Shown here: positions 34,691 through 43,922 of the stretch, piece after piece
Position numbering within the stretch: the stretch's first letter is position 1
How the letters are laid out: each line of letters begins with the position of its first letter
Assembly: GCA_964614515.1 (NCBI GenBank)
Contig: CAZTPJ010000005.1
Coordinates: 1-64,000, forward strand
Direction of reading: 5' to 3'
From: CAZTPJ01 sp964614515
GTDB lineage: Bacteria; Planctomycetota; Phycisphaerae; Phycisphaerales; UBA1924
DNA length: 64,000 nucleotides
Notes under the pieces: generated by a model
What the model was told of the DNA's origin: nothing
What the model saw: only the letters and a program-made list of their open reading frames with translations
The model's database searches: none
Program-made: the position numbers and the translations under genes

Positions 34691-37630
34691 ATGTCTGGTT
34701 TCCTCTCAATGGCGATCGCCGCAGCGCGGCGATCGGTCGCATTGCATGTCATGCGTTCGATGTCACACCGCGCGCGTTGCACGCTCGCGGGCACACTGAT
34801 CGCCGCCGCATCTGTCTTCGTTGGCCTGCCCGCGCACGCCCAGGTCTTGTCGTTTGAGCCGCCGGGCTTCGCGGGTAGTGCGGGCGGGACACCGCTCGCC
34901 GGGCAGAACGGCTGGGCGACGGTTCCCGGCGCGGCCGTGCCATTCAACGTGTACACATACGCGGGTCATGCGTTCGGCTTCTCGGCGAATCCGGTCGGCG
35001 CGGCGCAGTGCATCGCCGGACGCGCCGCCGGCAACAACGCGTCGGCACAACTCGCCATCAACTTCGCCGGTGGCTCGCTGTGGCGAATCACGTTTGACAT
35101 CGCCGTGAAGTTTGACGGCACGCTCCCCGCGGGCGGCAATCCGGGTTCATTCTCGCTCCAGCCCACGGCCACAAGCCAGTCCTTCCGCACGCTCAATCGC
35201 TGGACCGACGCGGCCACGGCCGACACCTGGATCGCCGGGTACAACATCTTCGATTCCGCGGGCACGCTCATCAACTCCGCGGAAGCCGGGCCGGAGTGGA
35301 CCGACCTGCTCCCGAATCGCTGGTATCGTCAGAGCACGCTGATCGACTTCAACACGAATCGCGTGGTTGAGGTCAGCATCATCGACCTGCACTCGGGCGA
35401 CACGGCCACGGTCTTGCCCGTCGAGTGGTATCTTGAAGGCGGCGCTGCGCCCGGCCTGCCCCGCCCCACCGCCATCCGCTGCAACATCAACGGCGCGGGC
35501 AACACCGTCGCGTGGGACAACATCCGCATCGAACAGGTCTCTCTGCATTCGGGCCTGGTACACCGCGCCCACGGCGGCGCAGTCCTGTCCCGCACACCCT
35601 CGGGCGCACTGCGCATCGACAACATCGGTTCGTCAGGGCAGGATGGCGTCGAAGTCGCCCTGCCCGACACGCCGGAGTATGGGATGGAGTTCGACCTTGA
35701 TCCGGCGATGCCCGTCGGCACGACGATTCGATCCACATCGCGCGGCACACGCGCCGGCGAACTCGAAGTCTCGCCCGGTTCCCTCATCCTCCGCAGGATC
35801 GCGAGCGGATTCTCCGCCGAAGCGGACTTTGGACCCTCCGGCTCGCCACAGTTCACCGTCGTCATTCGCAATCGCGGCACGGAAGTGCTGCGCCGTGATG
35901 GGCTGACCGGCCCGGCCGTGGAACTCAGCACCACCAGCGGCGGGAGCGCCAAGATGTCGTGTTCATGCACATGGTGGCGTGCGAAGTGGAAGTGGATCAT
36001 CGACGACAGGCCGAACCCGAATCCGCCCGTCGAGTTCCGCGTCGCGGGACAAAACGTTGAGGGCGATGAGATCGAGTTCCTTCCGACGACTTCGGTCGCC
36101 GGGTTTGAACGCATGTACTTTGCCGACACGTTTATCTCGATGCCCGCGACAGGCCCGGCCGTGGTGGATCGACAGTGGGTGCGAAGTCGCGGGATTCCGA
36201 TCGAAGGCGGCGAGGACACGCTCATCCAGACGGAACTTGTGCAGTTGAGCCTGACGAGCGTGAGTCCGATTCCGATTCCCACGGTTGACGTGACGCCGCT
36301 GGGCGCTGAGGGCCTGGCCAACACGATGGACCTCGATCCGTCGATGCCCGCGGGCGCACGCATCGAAGGGGCGAATTTCTTCCGCGACGGCGCCACGGTG
36401 CATGACGCAGGAACATTCGGCGTCGAGCGAACCGCGTCGGGCCTCGCGATCGACGCGGACTTTGCCCCGGCCGGGTCGCCGACATACACCGCGCGCGCCC
36501 TGCTCAACGGCGTGGTGGTCGATTCCGCCGCGGGGCTGACGGGCGTTGGGGCAACCAGCGATCTCACGTCCGCGAGCCGCATCGAGATTCGATGCTGGTA
36601 CGACATACCGAACAAGATCGGCTGGCGTTGGAGGTGGGTCTCTGGATCCGCTTCGGTCTCAATCGCGGGTCGTCCGCCAGTCTTCGCTGACGAGATCGAA
36701 TTCCTTCCCGATGCTCCGATCACGCCATTCTCCGGCGACTTCTTCGGGCGTATGTCCATCCACGGCATGACCAACGCGGCTTCGCAGGATCTCGCGATGG
36801 AGAAGTATGACCTGTTGCACAGTTCGCTCGGTCGATGCGTGATCGATGGGAATCCGTATGACAATTCCCTCGCGCTGCACAACATCGGCAGTTCCGGTGA
36901 GGACGGCGTGGAAGTGCGACTGACGCCGGAGTTGACGATGTGGGATGTGCAGATGTCGCCGCCGTCGCACCCCTCGGTCCTCGGACAAGACGCCACGATC
37001 AGCATGCACACGTTCGGGCTTCATGCTTCGGGCGTTGAGGACAAGGTCTCGGCCGGGCAGTTTGTGGCCGTGCCGGGCGGCACGCTGGGCGTGATTGACT
37101 TCTCGCCCGTGGGGGCCACGTTCGTTGAGAGCGTCTTCTCGTGCATGGGCACGACGGCCGGTTCCTTTGGTGATCCCAATCCCTTCGAGCAGTGGCTCGC
37201 CAACCGATGGATCCGATCGATCTGCATCAGCATCGGGCGAAACTACTTCGACTTCCATGTATCCTTCCCCAATTGTGGCACGTTGCAGCGACGAAACGGC
37301 GCCATCGTCGCGGCGGACTACAACGATCTGGCGACGCGAGGCGCCGTCGCCGACATCGAGCACTACACACTCGCGCACCTTCGCGCGATGAACATGGAAC
37401 GCCTCGTCATCGAGGATGAGCCGCAGTCCACCGACCCGGCCTGCTATTCCGATTGCGACACAACCACGGGCGTGGGCGTGCTCGACATCTTTGACTTTCT
37501 GTGCTTCGGCAATCACTTCGCCAATGGCGATTCGTACGCCTGCAACTGTGACCTCTCGACAGGCCCCAATACCTGTGACATCTTTGACTTCCTGTGCTTC
37601 GGCAATGACTTCGCGCTTGGGTGCCCGTGA
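34691..37630 (+). CDS. Large secreted multi-domain protein with dockerin-like tail
   Basis: 979 residues. A long N-terminal region with signal-like LAGTLIAAASVFVGLPAHAQ leads into beta-rich sequence. Internal repeats are visible: IDNIGSSGQDGVEV is repeated as LHNIGSSGEDGVEV, and the blocks FDLDPAMPVG / MDLDPSMPAG with a following 'A.FGP.GSP.FT' style element recur. The C-terminus has the Cys-rich tail (CYSDCDTTTGVG, IFDFLCFGNHF, CNCDLS, IFDFLCFGNDF). I recognise no catalytic domain; a structural or adhesive role is plausible. ATG at 34691 has AGGAG upstream. Confidence 0.8.
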   Translation: MSGFLSMAIAAARRSVALHVMRSMSHRARCTLAGTLIAAASVFVGLPAHAQVLSFEPPGFAGSAGGTPLAGQNGWATVPGAAVPFNVYTYAGHAFGFSANPVGAAQCIAGRAAGNNASAQLAINFAGGSLWRITFDIAVKFDGTLPAGGNPGSFSLQPTATSQSFRTLNRWTDAATADTWIAGYNIFDSAGTLINSAEAGPEWTDLLPNRWYRQSTLIDFNTNRVVEVSIIDLHSGDTATVLPVEWYLEGGAAPGLPRPTAIRCNINGAGNTVAWDNIRIEQVSLHSGLVHRAHGGAVLSRTPSGALRIDNIGSSGQDGVEVALPDTPEYGMEFDLDPAMPVGTTIRSTSRGTRAGELEVSPGSLILRRIASGFSAEADFGPSGSPQFTVVIRNRGTEVLRRDGLTGPAVELSTTSGGSAKMSCSCTWWRAKWKWIIDDRPNPNPPVEFRVAGQNVEGDEIEFLPTTSVAGFERMYFADTFISMPATGPAVVDRQWVRSRGIPIEGGEDTLIQTELVQLSLTSVSPIPIPTVDVTPLGAEGLANTMDLDPSMPAGARIEGANFFRDGATVHDAGTFGVERTASGLAIDADFAPAGSPTYTARALLNGVVVDSAAGLTGVGATSDLTSASRIEIRCWYDIPNKIGWRWRWVSGSASVSIAGRPPVFADEIEFLPDAPITPFSGDFFGRMSIHGMTNAASQDLAMEKYDLLHSSLGRCVIDGNPYDNSLALHNIGSSGEDGVEVRLTPELTMWDVQMSPPSHPSVLGQDATISMHTFGLHASGVEDKVSAGQFVAVPGGTLGVIDFSPVGATFVESVFSCMGTTAGSFGDPNPFEQWLANRWIRSICISIGRNYFDFHVSFPNCGTLQRRNGAIVAADYNDLATRGAVADIEHYTLAHLRAMNMERLVIEDEPQSTDPACYSDCDTTTGVGVLDIFDFLCFGNHFANGDSYACNCDLSTGPNTCDIFDFLCFGNDFALGCP

Positions 37631-37785
37631 GTGCGCGGTTCTCGGACGTCGGAGCAGCGAATAACATGACAATGGCACCCGACGCTGCGCCCGATTTGGT
37701 ACAATGCCGCATCGGCCGCATCGCCCGCCCGTGTGGGCGCTGCGATGGGCCTTAGTCCGCCTTATGCGATTGAGGGAGCTTCAGC

Positions 37786-38691
37786 ATGAACCGTCACAGC
37801 ATTCTTGCGTGTTTCGCGTCCGCTGCCTGTGCATTGTCGGCCATGGCCGGCGGCGTCAACGTCCTGGTCCTGTCCACGGGCGACGTTGGACATGATGCGC
37901 ACATTCAGTCCACGCTCACATCATTTGGTCACACGGTGACGATTGGTCCCGCCTACACGGCCTTCGATGGAACCTACAACCTGTCGAGCATCGATGTTGT
38001 GTACCTGGCGGCCAACTACAACTGGTCCGCCGGCGACATGCCCGCGACCGGCCAGGATGCGCTGATCAACTGGCTGTTCGCAGGCGGTGGCCTCGTCACC
38101 GGCGAATGGACGACGTGGAAGGCCGCCGGGACATTCACATTTGTGAATCTCACGAACATCATGGCCGTCACTCCGAGCGCGAGTTACGGATTCGAAGCGA
38201 CGATGACCCTGACACAGTTGACGGCCGATCCGATCATTAACGCCGGCCTGCCGTCGCAGTTCCAGTTTCCAGTGACGAACATCGGCGGCGGGACGAATAC
38301 GGCCATGCTGCCCAAACCGGGTTCGACGGTTTTCTATCAGAGCGACGCGCTTGGTGGACAGCCTGGACTCATCGGATCGGATGTCGGCGGCGGGCGGGTG
38401 ATTCACTTCTCAACGGTCAATGGCGCGGATCAACTCAATGACGCGAACTTCTCTCGCCTGTTCTCGAACGCGATGGAATGGGCCGGACAGGCCGCCGGCG
38501 CGTGCTACGCCGACTGCGACACGTCCACCGGTCCGCGCATCCTTGACATCTTCGACTTCCTGTGTTTTGGCAATCGCTTCGCTTCCGGAGATCCCTATGC
38601 CTGCGACTGCGACACGAGCACCGGCACGGGAATCTGCGACATCTTCGACTTCCTGTGCTTTGGCAACGCGTTCAACGCTGGATGTCCATAA
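37786..38691 (+). CDS. Secreted Rossmann-like (ThuA/GATase-like) protein with dockerin-like tail
   Basis: 301 residues. The signal peptide ends ALSAMAG. Residues 22-215 form an alpha/beta pattern: NVLVLSTGDVGHDAHIQSTL, DVVYLAANYNWSAGDMPAT, GQDALINWLFAGGGLVTGEW and GGRVIHFSTVNGAD, which resembles ThuA or class I glutamine amidotransferase-like folds without the catalytic Cys-His-Glu visible. The tail holds the two dockerin-like repeats. ATG has GAGGGAGC upstream; a TACAAT near 37700 could be a -10. Role unknown. Confidence 0.8.
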   Translation: MNRHSILACFASAACALSAMAGGVNVLVLSTGDVGHDAHIQSTLTSFGHTVTIGPAYTAFDGTYNLSSIDVVYLAANYNWSAGDMPATGQDALINWLFAGGGLVTGEWTTWKAAGTFTFVNLTNIMAVTPSASYGFEATMTLTQLTADPIINAGLPSQFQFPVTNIGGGTNTAMLPKPGSTVFYQSDALGGQPGLIGSDVGGGRVIHFSTVNGADQLNDANFSRLFSNAMEWAGQAAGACYADCDTSTGPRILDIFDFLCFGNRFASGDPYACDCDTSTGTGICDIFDFLCFGNAFNAGCP

Positions 38692-38701
38692 GACAATCGC
38701 A

Positions 38702-38745
38702 GGGATAAAAAGAAGCGGCCCCGCCAGGAGGCGAGGCGAGGCCGC
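38702..38745 (-). terminator. Rho-independent terminator for the minus-strand hypothetical gene
   Basis: Stem GCGGCC (38740-38745 complement) with GGCCGC and inner CGCC/GGCG pairs, followed on the minus strand by TTCTTTTTATCC. The T-run is the best in the window. More hairpin sequence lies at 38746-38790. Confidence 0.65.
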
Positions 38746-38857
38746 ACAGGGCTGTCGTGACAGAGCGCCCTGAGGGTTCAGGGCTGCTCTGAGTTGTGAA
38801 CACGTTCATCGCGGCGGATCGCGATGGAGCGCGCGACGAAGAGGGCCTCGGCAGGGA

Positions 38858-39103
38858 TCATGCGGCCCCCTTCGACGCGCGACTCTCAAGCATGCCAAGA
38901 CGAACAAGAAAACGACACGCCTCGTCGATCTCGAACCGCGTGAACTCCGCAAGACACGAGGGCTGCATCGGCCCGCCCATCAGGTCGGCGGGATACGGCC
39001 AGCGGCCGCCGGTGTGCTGCGCGACTTCCACGGCCGCGTGCAGCGCGGCTTCCGCCGCTTCGCACAATCGTTCCGGGCTGATTTCTTCTCGACGCTGCTT
39101 CAT
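38858..39103 (-). CDS. Small hypothetical protein
   Basis: 81 residues from the ATG at 39103, which has AAGGGGA upstream. Helical and charged, with KQRREEISPERLCEAAEAAL and DEACRFLVRLGML; no family recognised. Not membrane-bound. Followed by a terminator. Confidence 0.55.
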   Translation of the reverse strand: MKQRREEISPERLCEAAEAALHAAVEVAQHTGGRWPYPADLMGGPMQPSCLAEFTRFEIDEACRFLVRLGMLESRASKGAA

Positions 39104-39200
39104 GGCATTTCCCCTTTCCCCGTTGTGTCGTCCGATGACTCCTTCCTTCACTGATGCTTCGCTTATGTCTACGCATGAGATTCAGATTCGGTGCTGAGGT

Positions 39201-39407
39201 TCACTCCTCATCTGTATTCGCATTCTCGCCCGATCGGTTTCGCGAAGCATCACAATCATCAACTTTGAGCCTCATGCTCGTCGCGGTGCCGAACGCCGTC
39301 ACCGCTTCATACAGCGTCATCGCCCGGCCCGACTCACGCGCCGGCGCGTGTGACAGTCGCGTGACAACCATCGTGATCCGGTTTGAATGCCGTGGCTTAT
39401 CGCCCAT
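39201..39407 (-). CDS. Very small hypothetical protein (weak)
   Basis: 68 residues. Charged, no motif; upstream AGG is a weak Shine-Dalgarno. It lies 97 bases before the start of the 81-residue gene in the same direction. Only codon pattern and position support it. Confidence 0.3.
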   Translation of the reverse strand: MGDKPRHSNRITMVVTRLSHAPARESGRAMTLYEAVTAFGTATSMRLKVDDCDASRNRSGENANTDEE

Positions 39408-39502
39408 CGCGGCAACCTGGGGTCCACGCCCCCCCGCCCAGAACCGCGCACGCCCCCCGTGCGTACAAACACATGAGTCGAAGGGTCACGAGGATCCGGC
39501 GA

Positions 39503-40924
39503 TCAATCTGGCGTGCGTTCACCCGCGCGATACCGCAGCGGCTGCGGCCGCATGTATGTCATCGTTCGCCACAGCCATTCCATCGGCCCAAAGCGAAACA
39601 CGCGCAGCCACAACAGACTCACGATGATGTTCACCGCGTAGATCGCAAGCACGATCCCCACGCGCTGCGCCGGCATCGTCTGGCCGAACAAGCCAAGCCC
39701 CCAGTGATAGAAGACCCCCGTCGCGATCGTCGATTGCAGCAGGTAGTTGGTCAGCGCCATCCGCCCGACTTTGGACAGCGTGTCGATCACGAGGGCCAGT
39801 TTGCCCGACTGAATCAGCCATGAGATTGCGCCGAGACAGGCCAGGCTCAGGATCGGCCCGCCGATCATGAGAATCGACTGCCCGAACGCGAGAAAAGCCC
39901 ACGTCGGCGCGATCGTCGGCATCATCGCGTAGAGGACGTTCAGCGGCACTCCAACCGCAAGCCCGATCACCGCCAGCCGTCGCATCCAGTGGGCGTGGCG
40001 CGGCTCAAACAAGCCGGCCTTGAGCATCGCCGCGCCGAAGCAGAACATCGCGGCGACATGCCACCAGAATCCGAACATGCAGAAGATCAGATAGAACACA
40101 TAACTCGAAGCGCGGAAGAAGAGCGCCTGGCGGTACGGCCCATCGCGATACGCCTCCTCTTCCGCTTCCATCCACACAAGAGTGCTGAGGGGTAGGCCCA
40201 CACCCCGCCACTGCTTGCGATCCAGGAGTAGCGCGATCGCCCGATCCATCGGCGTCATGTCGGATTCCGATGCAACGGGTTCATTCGACTCCGCCGCATC
40301 TTGTGGATCTTCGACGGGCGACTCGGCGAGTGGGGTCTCCGGACTCGGCTCACCCCCTTGCAACTCAGGTGCGGGCGTCGCGTTGGTTTCGGCGGGCTGC
40401 TGAGGCAGGGTCAGTGCGCCGATCGCGCCGTATTCCAACGTCATGAGCAGCGCCACGCCCATCAAGCCCGCGCCAACGAACGCCAGAGTCTTCGCCTTCG
40501 CTCGATTGACCAGCAGCAGAAGCAGCACAAACCCGGCCGTGCTGTACAGGAACAGAATGTCGCCGTACCAGATCAGGAACCCGTGCATCAGTCCCAGCAC
40601 GCCCAATGCCGCGAGCCGGCGCAGGCCCGTGCCGAGGAACTTTCGTCCCGATTCCTCCGCGCGCCGCCACTGCAGCGCAAGCCCGATGCCGAAGAGCATC
40701 GAGAACAGCGGATAGAACTTGCCCTCCGCGAACGTCTTGACGCCGTAGAACGCGACCAGGTCCGCCGTCGATGATCCCGGCGGGGGCGCTTGCCGCAAGT
40801 AGTCGCCAAACGGCTCGCTGAAGAACTGCATGTTGACCATCAGGATGCCGATGAGGGCAAAGCCGCGAACCGCGTCGATGGCGTTGATTCGTCGAGTGAT
40901 GGGAACCGGGCCGGTGGTGGACAT
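39503..40924 (-). CDS. DUF418 family membrane protein
   Basis: 473 residues. RINAIDAVRGFALIGILMVNM is the start signature of DUF418 (YeiB-like) and related heparan-acetyltransferase-like membrane proteins. About eight hydrophobic helices follow, and the C-terminal DUF418 segment has LSKVGRMALTNYLLQSTIATGVFYHWGLGLFG. A hydrophilic insertion (about residues 180-235, Glu/Pro/Ala-rich) sits in the middle. Transport or acyl transfer roles are speculative. The ATG has GAGG upstream. Confidence 0.87.
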   Translation of the reverse strand: MSTTGPVPITRRINAIDAVRGFALIGILMVNMQFFSEPFGDYLRQAPPPGSSTADLVAFYGVKTFAEGKFYPLFSMLFGIGLALQWRRAEESGRKFLGTGLRRLAALGVLGLMHGFLIWYGDILFLYSTAGFVLLLLLVNRAKAKTLAFVGAGLMGVALLMTLEYGAIGALTLPQQPAETNATPAPELQGGEPSPETPLAESPVEDPQDAAESNEPVASESDMTPMDRAIALLLDRKQWRGVGLPLSTLVWMEAEEEAYRDGPYRQALFFRASSYVFYLIFCMFGFWWHVAAMFCFGAAMLKAGLFEPRHAHWMRRLAVIGLAVGVPLNVLYAMMPTIAPTWAFLAFGQSILMIGGPILSLACLGAISWLIQSGKLALVIDTLSKVGRMALTNYLLQSTIATGVFYHWGLGLFGQTMPAQRVGIVLAIYAVNIIVSLLWLRVFRFGPMEWLWRTMTYMRPQPLRYRAGERTPD

Positions 40925-41254
40925 GCGAGTTCCTCAGCGATCGGGCAGGTCGATCGGGCGACAGCGATCGCCCGCATCGCCTCCGACTTGGACGATCCTT
41001 CGGCGTTGGCGACGCGGAACTTCCCCCGATCGAACGCGATGAGCATACTCCCGTCCCTGCGTCCAACGATAAACGCCCCGGACGGCCGTACCGCCCGGGA
41101 CGCTTGGGGAAGGAGAACCGACATCGGGAGATCGCCCATCAACCGCCGCGATTGAGGACGGGTTCCAATCAGCGCAACGCGAAAGCACCCGGCCACTCAC
41201 GCCGGGTTCACCACGCGATCCACCTGTTCATTGACCCCACACCCCCACCACCAA
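40925..41254. other. Intergenic region without a confident gene
   Basis: 330 bases between DUF418 and tRNA-Arg. A minus-strand reading frame of up to 118 codons (ATG at 41124 possible) is open here but overlaps DUF418 by 85 bases and has no motif. GCCGTCCGGGGC-type palindromes occur near 41080-41100. A hairpin sits at 41188-41206. Confidence 0.6.
41188..41206 (-). terminator. Weak hairpin downstream of tRNA-Arg
   Basis: CCCGGC-CACTCAC-GCCGGG, followed on the minus strand by TGCTTTCG. It could end the cysteine desulfurase-tRNA transcript. Confidence 0.35.
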
Positions 41255-41327
41255 CACGCCCGGAGGGATTCGAACCCCCGACCCTCGGTTCCGAAGACCG
41301 ATGCTCTATCCACTGAGCTACGGGCGC
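41255..41327 (-). tRNA. tRNA-Arg(TCG)
   Basis: 73 nt on the minus strand. Acceptor GCGCCCG pairs with CGGGCGT (the first pair is G-T), D arm GCTCAGTGGATAGAGC, anticodon stem TCGGT/ACCGA with loop CTTCGGA (anticodon TCG), T arm GGGGGTTCGAATCCC. CCA is not encoded. Its first ten bases (41318-41327) also hold the end of the cysteine desulfurase gene. Confidence 0.93.
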
Positions 41328-42583
41328 AGATCAGGCAATGATACGGCCCGCCGCACGCCCACGACCGTCACACCCCGGCGATCGCCCACAACCGCCTCTA
41401 CCGCATCGCAAGCCCGCCCAATGTCGGATTCCGACAGGAACGGCCCGAAACTCATGCGCACCGCGCCCTGCATGTCATCCCGGCCGTCGAGCGTCCCGAG
41501 CCATTGGTGTGCCCGTGGAGCACAATGCACCCCCGCACGCACCAGCACGCCATGGTCATGCTCCAGGCGTTCGGCGATTGCCTCCGGCGACAGATGATCG
41601 TGGGTGAACGAGACCACGCCGACTCGCACGGCCGGATCCACCGACCCGAGGATGCGCACGCCCTGGCCCGCCATCGCCGCAAGCCTTGCCAGCGCGATCG
41701 CTGTCAGCCGCCGCTCATGCTCGCGCAGCGATGCCACGCCGCGATCGAGCAGCCACTGCACGCCCGCCGACAGCCCCGCGATGCCCACCGCGTTGTGCGA
41801 ACCGGCCTCATACTTCGTCGGCATCGCCGACGGCTGCCGATCGGACTCAGACCAGTTGCCCGTCCCCCCCTCGCGCACGGTCGCGACGATCTCCTCCACG
41901 CCCGGCGCGAGTACCAGCACGCCCGTGCCCAGCGGACCCAGCAGGCCCTTGTGCCCCGGCATCGCCAGCATCGTCACGCCCAGGGACGTCATGTCGATCG
42001 GAACATGCCCCGCGCTCTGCGCCGCATCGAGCAGCATCGGCACGCCCGCACGCCGGCACACGGCCGCGATCTCCGCCGCGGGTTGCAACGCGCCCGTCAC
42101 ATTGCTCGCGTGAACCACCGCCACCAGGGCCGTGTCGTCGCGAATCTCACGTGCGATCATCTCGGCCATCACCACGCCGGTATCGCGATCCGGTTCGATG
42201 ATGCTCGTCTCCACGCCATCTTCACCGAATGCGGACAACGGGCGCAGCACCGAGTTGTGATCCAGCGCAGTGGTGATGATGTGAATCTTCGCATCCGGTC
42301 GTGTTCGTCGTCGCTGGCGAACCACGCCCGCGATGGTCAGGTGCAGCGCATCGGTTCCGTTGAGCGTGAAGATGATGCGCGATGGATCGTTCGCGCCGAT
42401 CAACTGCGCGAGGCGCTCGCGTGCTTCGTGGATGATCTCCGCGCCGCGCTGGGCCAGGGCATATCGCCCGCGCCCGGCCGAGGCCCCCACCTCCGCCATG
42501 TACCGCGCCATCGCCTCCGCCACGCCCGGCGCCTTGGGCAGCGACGTGGCCGCGTTGTCGAGATAGATCACGTCCTCACGCAC
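41318..42583 (-). CDS. Cysteine desulfurase family protein
   Basis: 421 residues. A class V PLP enzyme that removes sulfur from cysteine for Fe-S or thio-modification. The start VIYLDNAATSLPKAPGV, the PLP lysine segment MLAMPGHKGLLGPLGTG, AGSHNAVGIAGL and the reactive Cys in VHCAPRAHQWLGT fit the family that includes the EF2568-type proteins. The start is GTG at 42583, chosen because TACAAT lies five bases upstream; there is no in-frame ATG. The stop codon TAG is in the 5' end of tRNA-Arg, so the gene and tRNA share ten bases. The gcvT gene upstream ends only 16 bases before this start. Confidence 0.88.
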   Translation of the reverse strand: MREDVIYLDNAATSLPKAPGVAEAMARYMAEVGASAGRGRYALAQRGAEIIHEARERLAQLIGANDPSRIIFTLNGTDALHLTIAGVVRQRRRTRPDAKIHIITTALDHNSVLRPLSAFGEDGVETSIIEPDRDTGVVMAEMIAREIRDDTALVAVVHASNVTGALQPAAEIAAVCRRAGVPMLLDAAQSAGHVPIDMTSLGVTMLAMPGHKGLLGPLGTGVLVLAPGVEEIVATVREGGTGNWSESDRQPSAMPTKYEAGSHNAVGIAGLSAGVQWLLDRGVASLREHERRLTAIALARLAAMAGQGVRILGSVDPAVRVGVVSFTHDHLSPEAIAERLEHDHGVLVRAGVHCAPRAHQWLGTLDGRDDMQGAVRMSFGPFLSESDIGRACDAVEAVVGDRRGVTVVGVRRAVSLPDLRP

Positions 42584-42588
42584 GCGCC

Positions 42589-42594
42589 ATTGTA
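42589..42594 (-). promoter_or_regulatory. Putative -10 element of leaderless cysteine desulfurase gene
   Basis: Minus-strand TACAAT ends five bases before the GTG at 42583. No Shine-Dalgarno. It lies in the gcvT stop region. Confidence 0.45.
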
Positions 42595-42599
42595 GAGGC

Positions 42600-43733
42600 T
42601 CAGGCCCCGGCCTTCGGCGCTTTGTAGAAGGGCATCTTGACGATCTTTCCTTCCAGCACGCCGCGACCGGTGTCCACCTGCACGCCCGTGCCCTCCGCCG
42701 CACGCGCCGCATCGACAAACCCCATCGCGATCGGATAGCCCAGCGTCGGACTCAGGCACGCGCTGGTGATGATGCCCGCCTCTTCGCCGCCCGTGCGTAT
42801 CGCCATCCCAGGACGGACCGTGCGCTTGCCGTCAAAGGCCATGCCGACGAGTTTGCGCGGCGGTCCGCCGGCATCGCGCGTTCGCTTGAGCGCTTCCATG
42901 CCGATGAACGCCTCGCCGCGTTCATCCTGGTCCTTGTCCAGCGAGATCGCGAAGTCCACGCCGCACGACAGCGCGTTGATCTCTTCGCCGAGTTCCTGCC
43001 CATACAGCGGCATCGCCGCCTCCATCCGCAGCGTATCACGCGCACCAAGCCCCGCCGGGCGAATGAGCGCATCGGGAGACTTCACATCCACATCCTTGAG
43101 CAGCAGTTTCATCGCCATGTTCACGGCCGATGCGGGCAGAATCACCTCGATCCCATCCTCGCCCGTATACCCCGTGCGGCTGACGGTGAACTTCATGAAC
43201 ACCAGGTTCTTCACGGTGAAGCGATATCGCTTGAGCGTGGGAATCTCTGAACTGACGCGCGACACCATGTCCATGACTTTCGGGCCTTGGAGCGCGACCA
43301 TGGCCGTGTTGGTCGTCTGATCGTCGATCTTGGCGACGAGGTCGCCGGCATCGCGGACGGCCGTGAAGTGCGGCAGGAGTTTGTCGCGATTGGCCGCGTT
43401 GACCACGACGACAAACTCGTCATCATCGTGGCGATAGACGATCACGTCATCCTTCACGCCGCCTTGTTCGTTGCAGACCAGCGAGTATCGGCACTGCCCG
43501 GTCTGCATGTCGCCGATCTTTCGCGAGCACAGGCGTTCGAGCAGCCGCCGTGCGTGCCGCCCGGTGATCTTCACGCGCCCCATGTGCGAGACGTCGAAGA
43601 GGCCGCCGCTCTTTCGCACCTGATGGTGTTCCTCATGCACGCCCACATACCACATGGGCATCTCCCACCCGGCGAACTCGACCATCTTGCCCCCGGCGTC
43701 CACATGAAACTGATGCAACGGCGTCTTTCGCAC
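42600..43733 (-). CDS. gcvT: Aminomethyltransferase (glycine cleavage T protein)
   Basis: 377 residues. GcvT transfers the methylene group from the lipoyl arm of GcvH to tetrahydrofolate. Motifs: TPLHQFHVDAGGKMVEFAGW, LFDVSHMGRVKITG, MVALQGPK, SRTGYTGEDGIEVILP, and the C-terminal Barrel with GARDTLRMEAAMPLYGQEL. These separate it from related dimethylglycine enzymes. Start is GTG at 43733 with GGGAGAG upstream. No gcvH or gcvP lies nearby. Confidence 0.93.
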   Translation of the reverse strand: MRKTPLHQFHVDAGGKMVEFAGWEMPMWYVGVHEEHHQVRKSGGLFDVSHMGRVKITGRHARRLLERLCSRKIGDMQTGQCRYSLVCNEQGGVKDDVIVYRHDDDEFVVVVNAANRDKLLPHFTAVRDAGDLVAKIDDQTTNTAMVALQGPKVMDMVSRVSSEIPTLKRYRFTVKNLVFMKFTVSRTGYTGEDGIEVILPASAVNMAMKLLLKDVDVKSPDALIRPAGLGARDTLRMEAAMPLYGQELGEEINALSCGVDFAISLDKDQDERGEAFIGMEALKRTRDAGGPPRKLVGMAFDGKRTVRPGMAIRTGGEEAGIITSACLSPTLGYPIAMGFVDAARAAEGTGVQVDTGRGVLEGKIVKMPFYKAPKAGA

Positions 43734-43911
43734 TGGCGACTCTCCCGGCCCACCCGATCCGTTCGGGCGGAATGTGCGGAACCGTATCAGGGTCAGGCGA
43801 CGCGGGCGAAGGCAGCGAGTTTCGACGGTATGGGAATCCTGCCACGGGTTGTAGATTCTCCGCGACCCCGCTGGGCACTTCTCCGTATGCATCATCCCCC
43901 CGTTGCACCCA

Positions 43912-43917
43912 TACCAT
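43912..43917 (+). promoter_or_regulatory. Putative -10 element of leaderless pdxH
   Basis: TACCAT ends five bases before the ATG at 43923; no Shine-Dalgarno. Confidence 0.35.
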
Positions 43918-43922
43918 CCGCC

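Noticed and set aside
35329..37011. A 560-codon minus-strand frame opposite the large dockerin protein
   Set aside because: Complement of a repeat-rich coding region; no motif of its own.
40840..41196. A 118-codon minus-strand gene before DUF418
   Set aside because: It overlaps the DUF418 start by 85 bases, has no motif and no Shine-Dalgarno.
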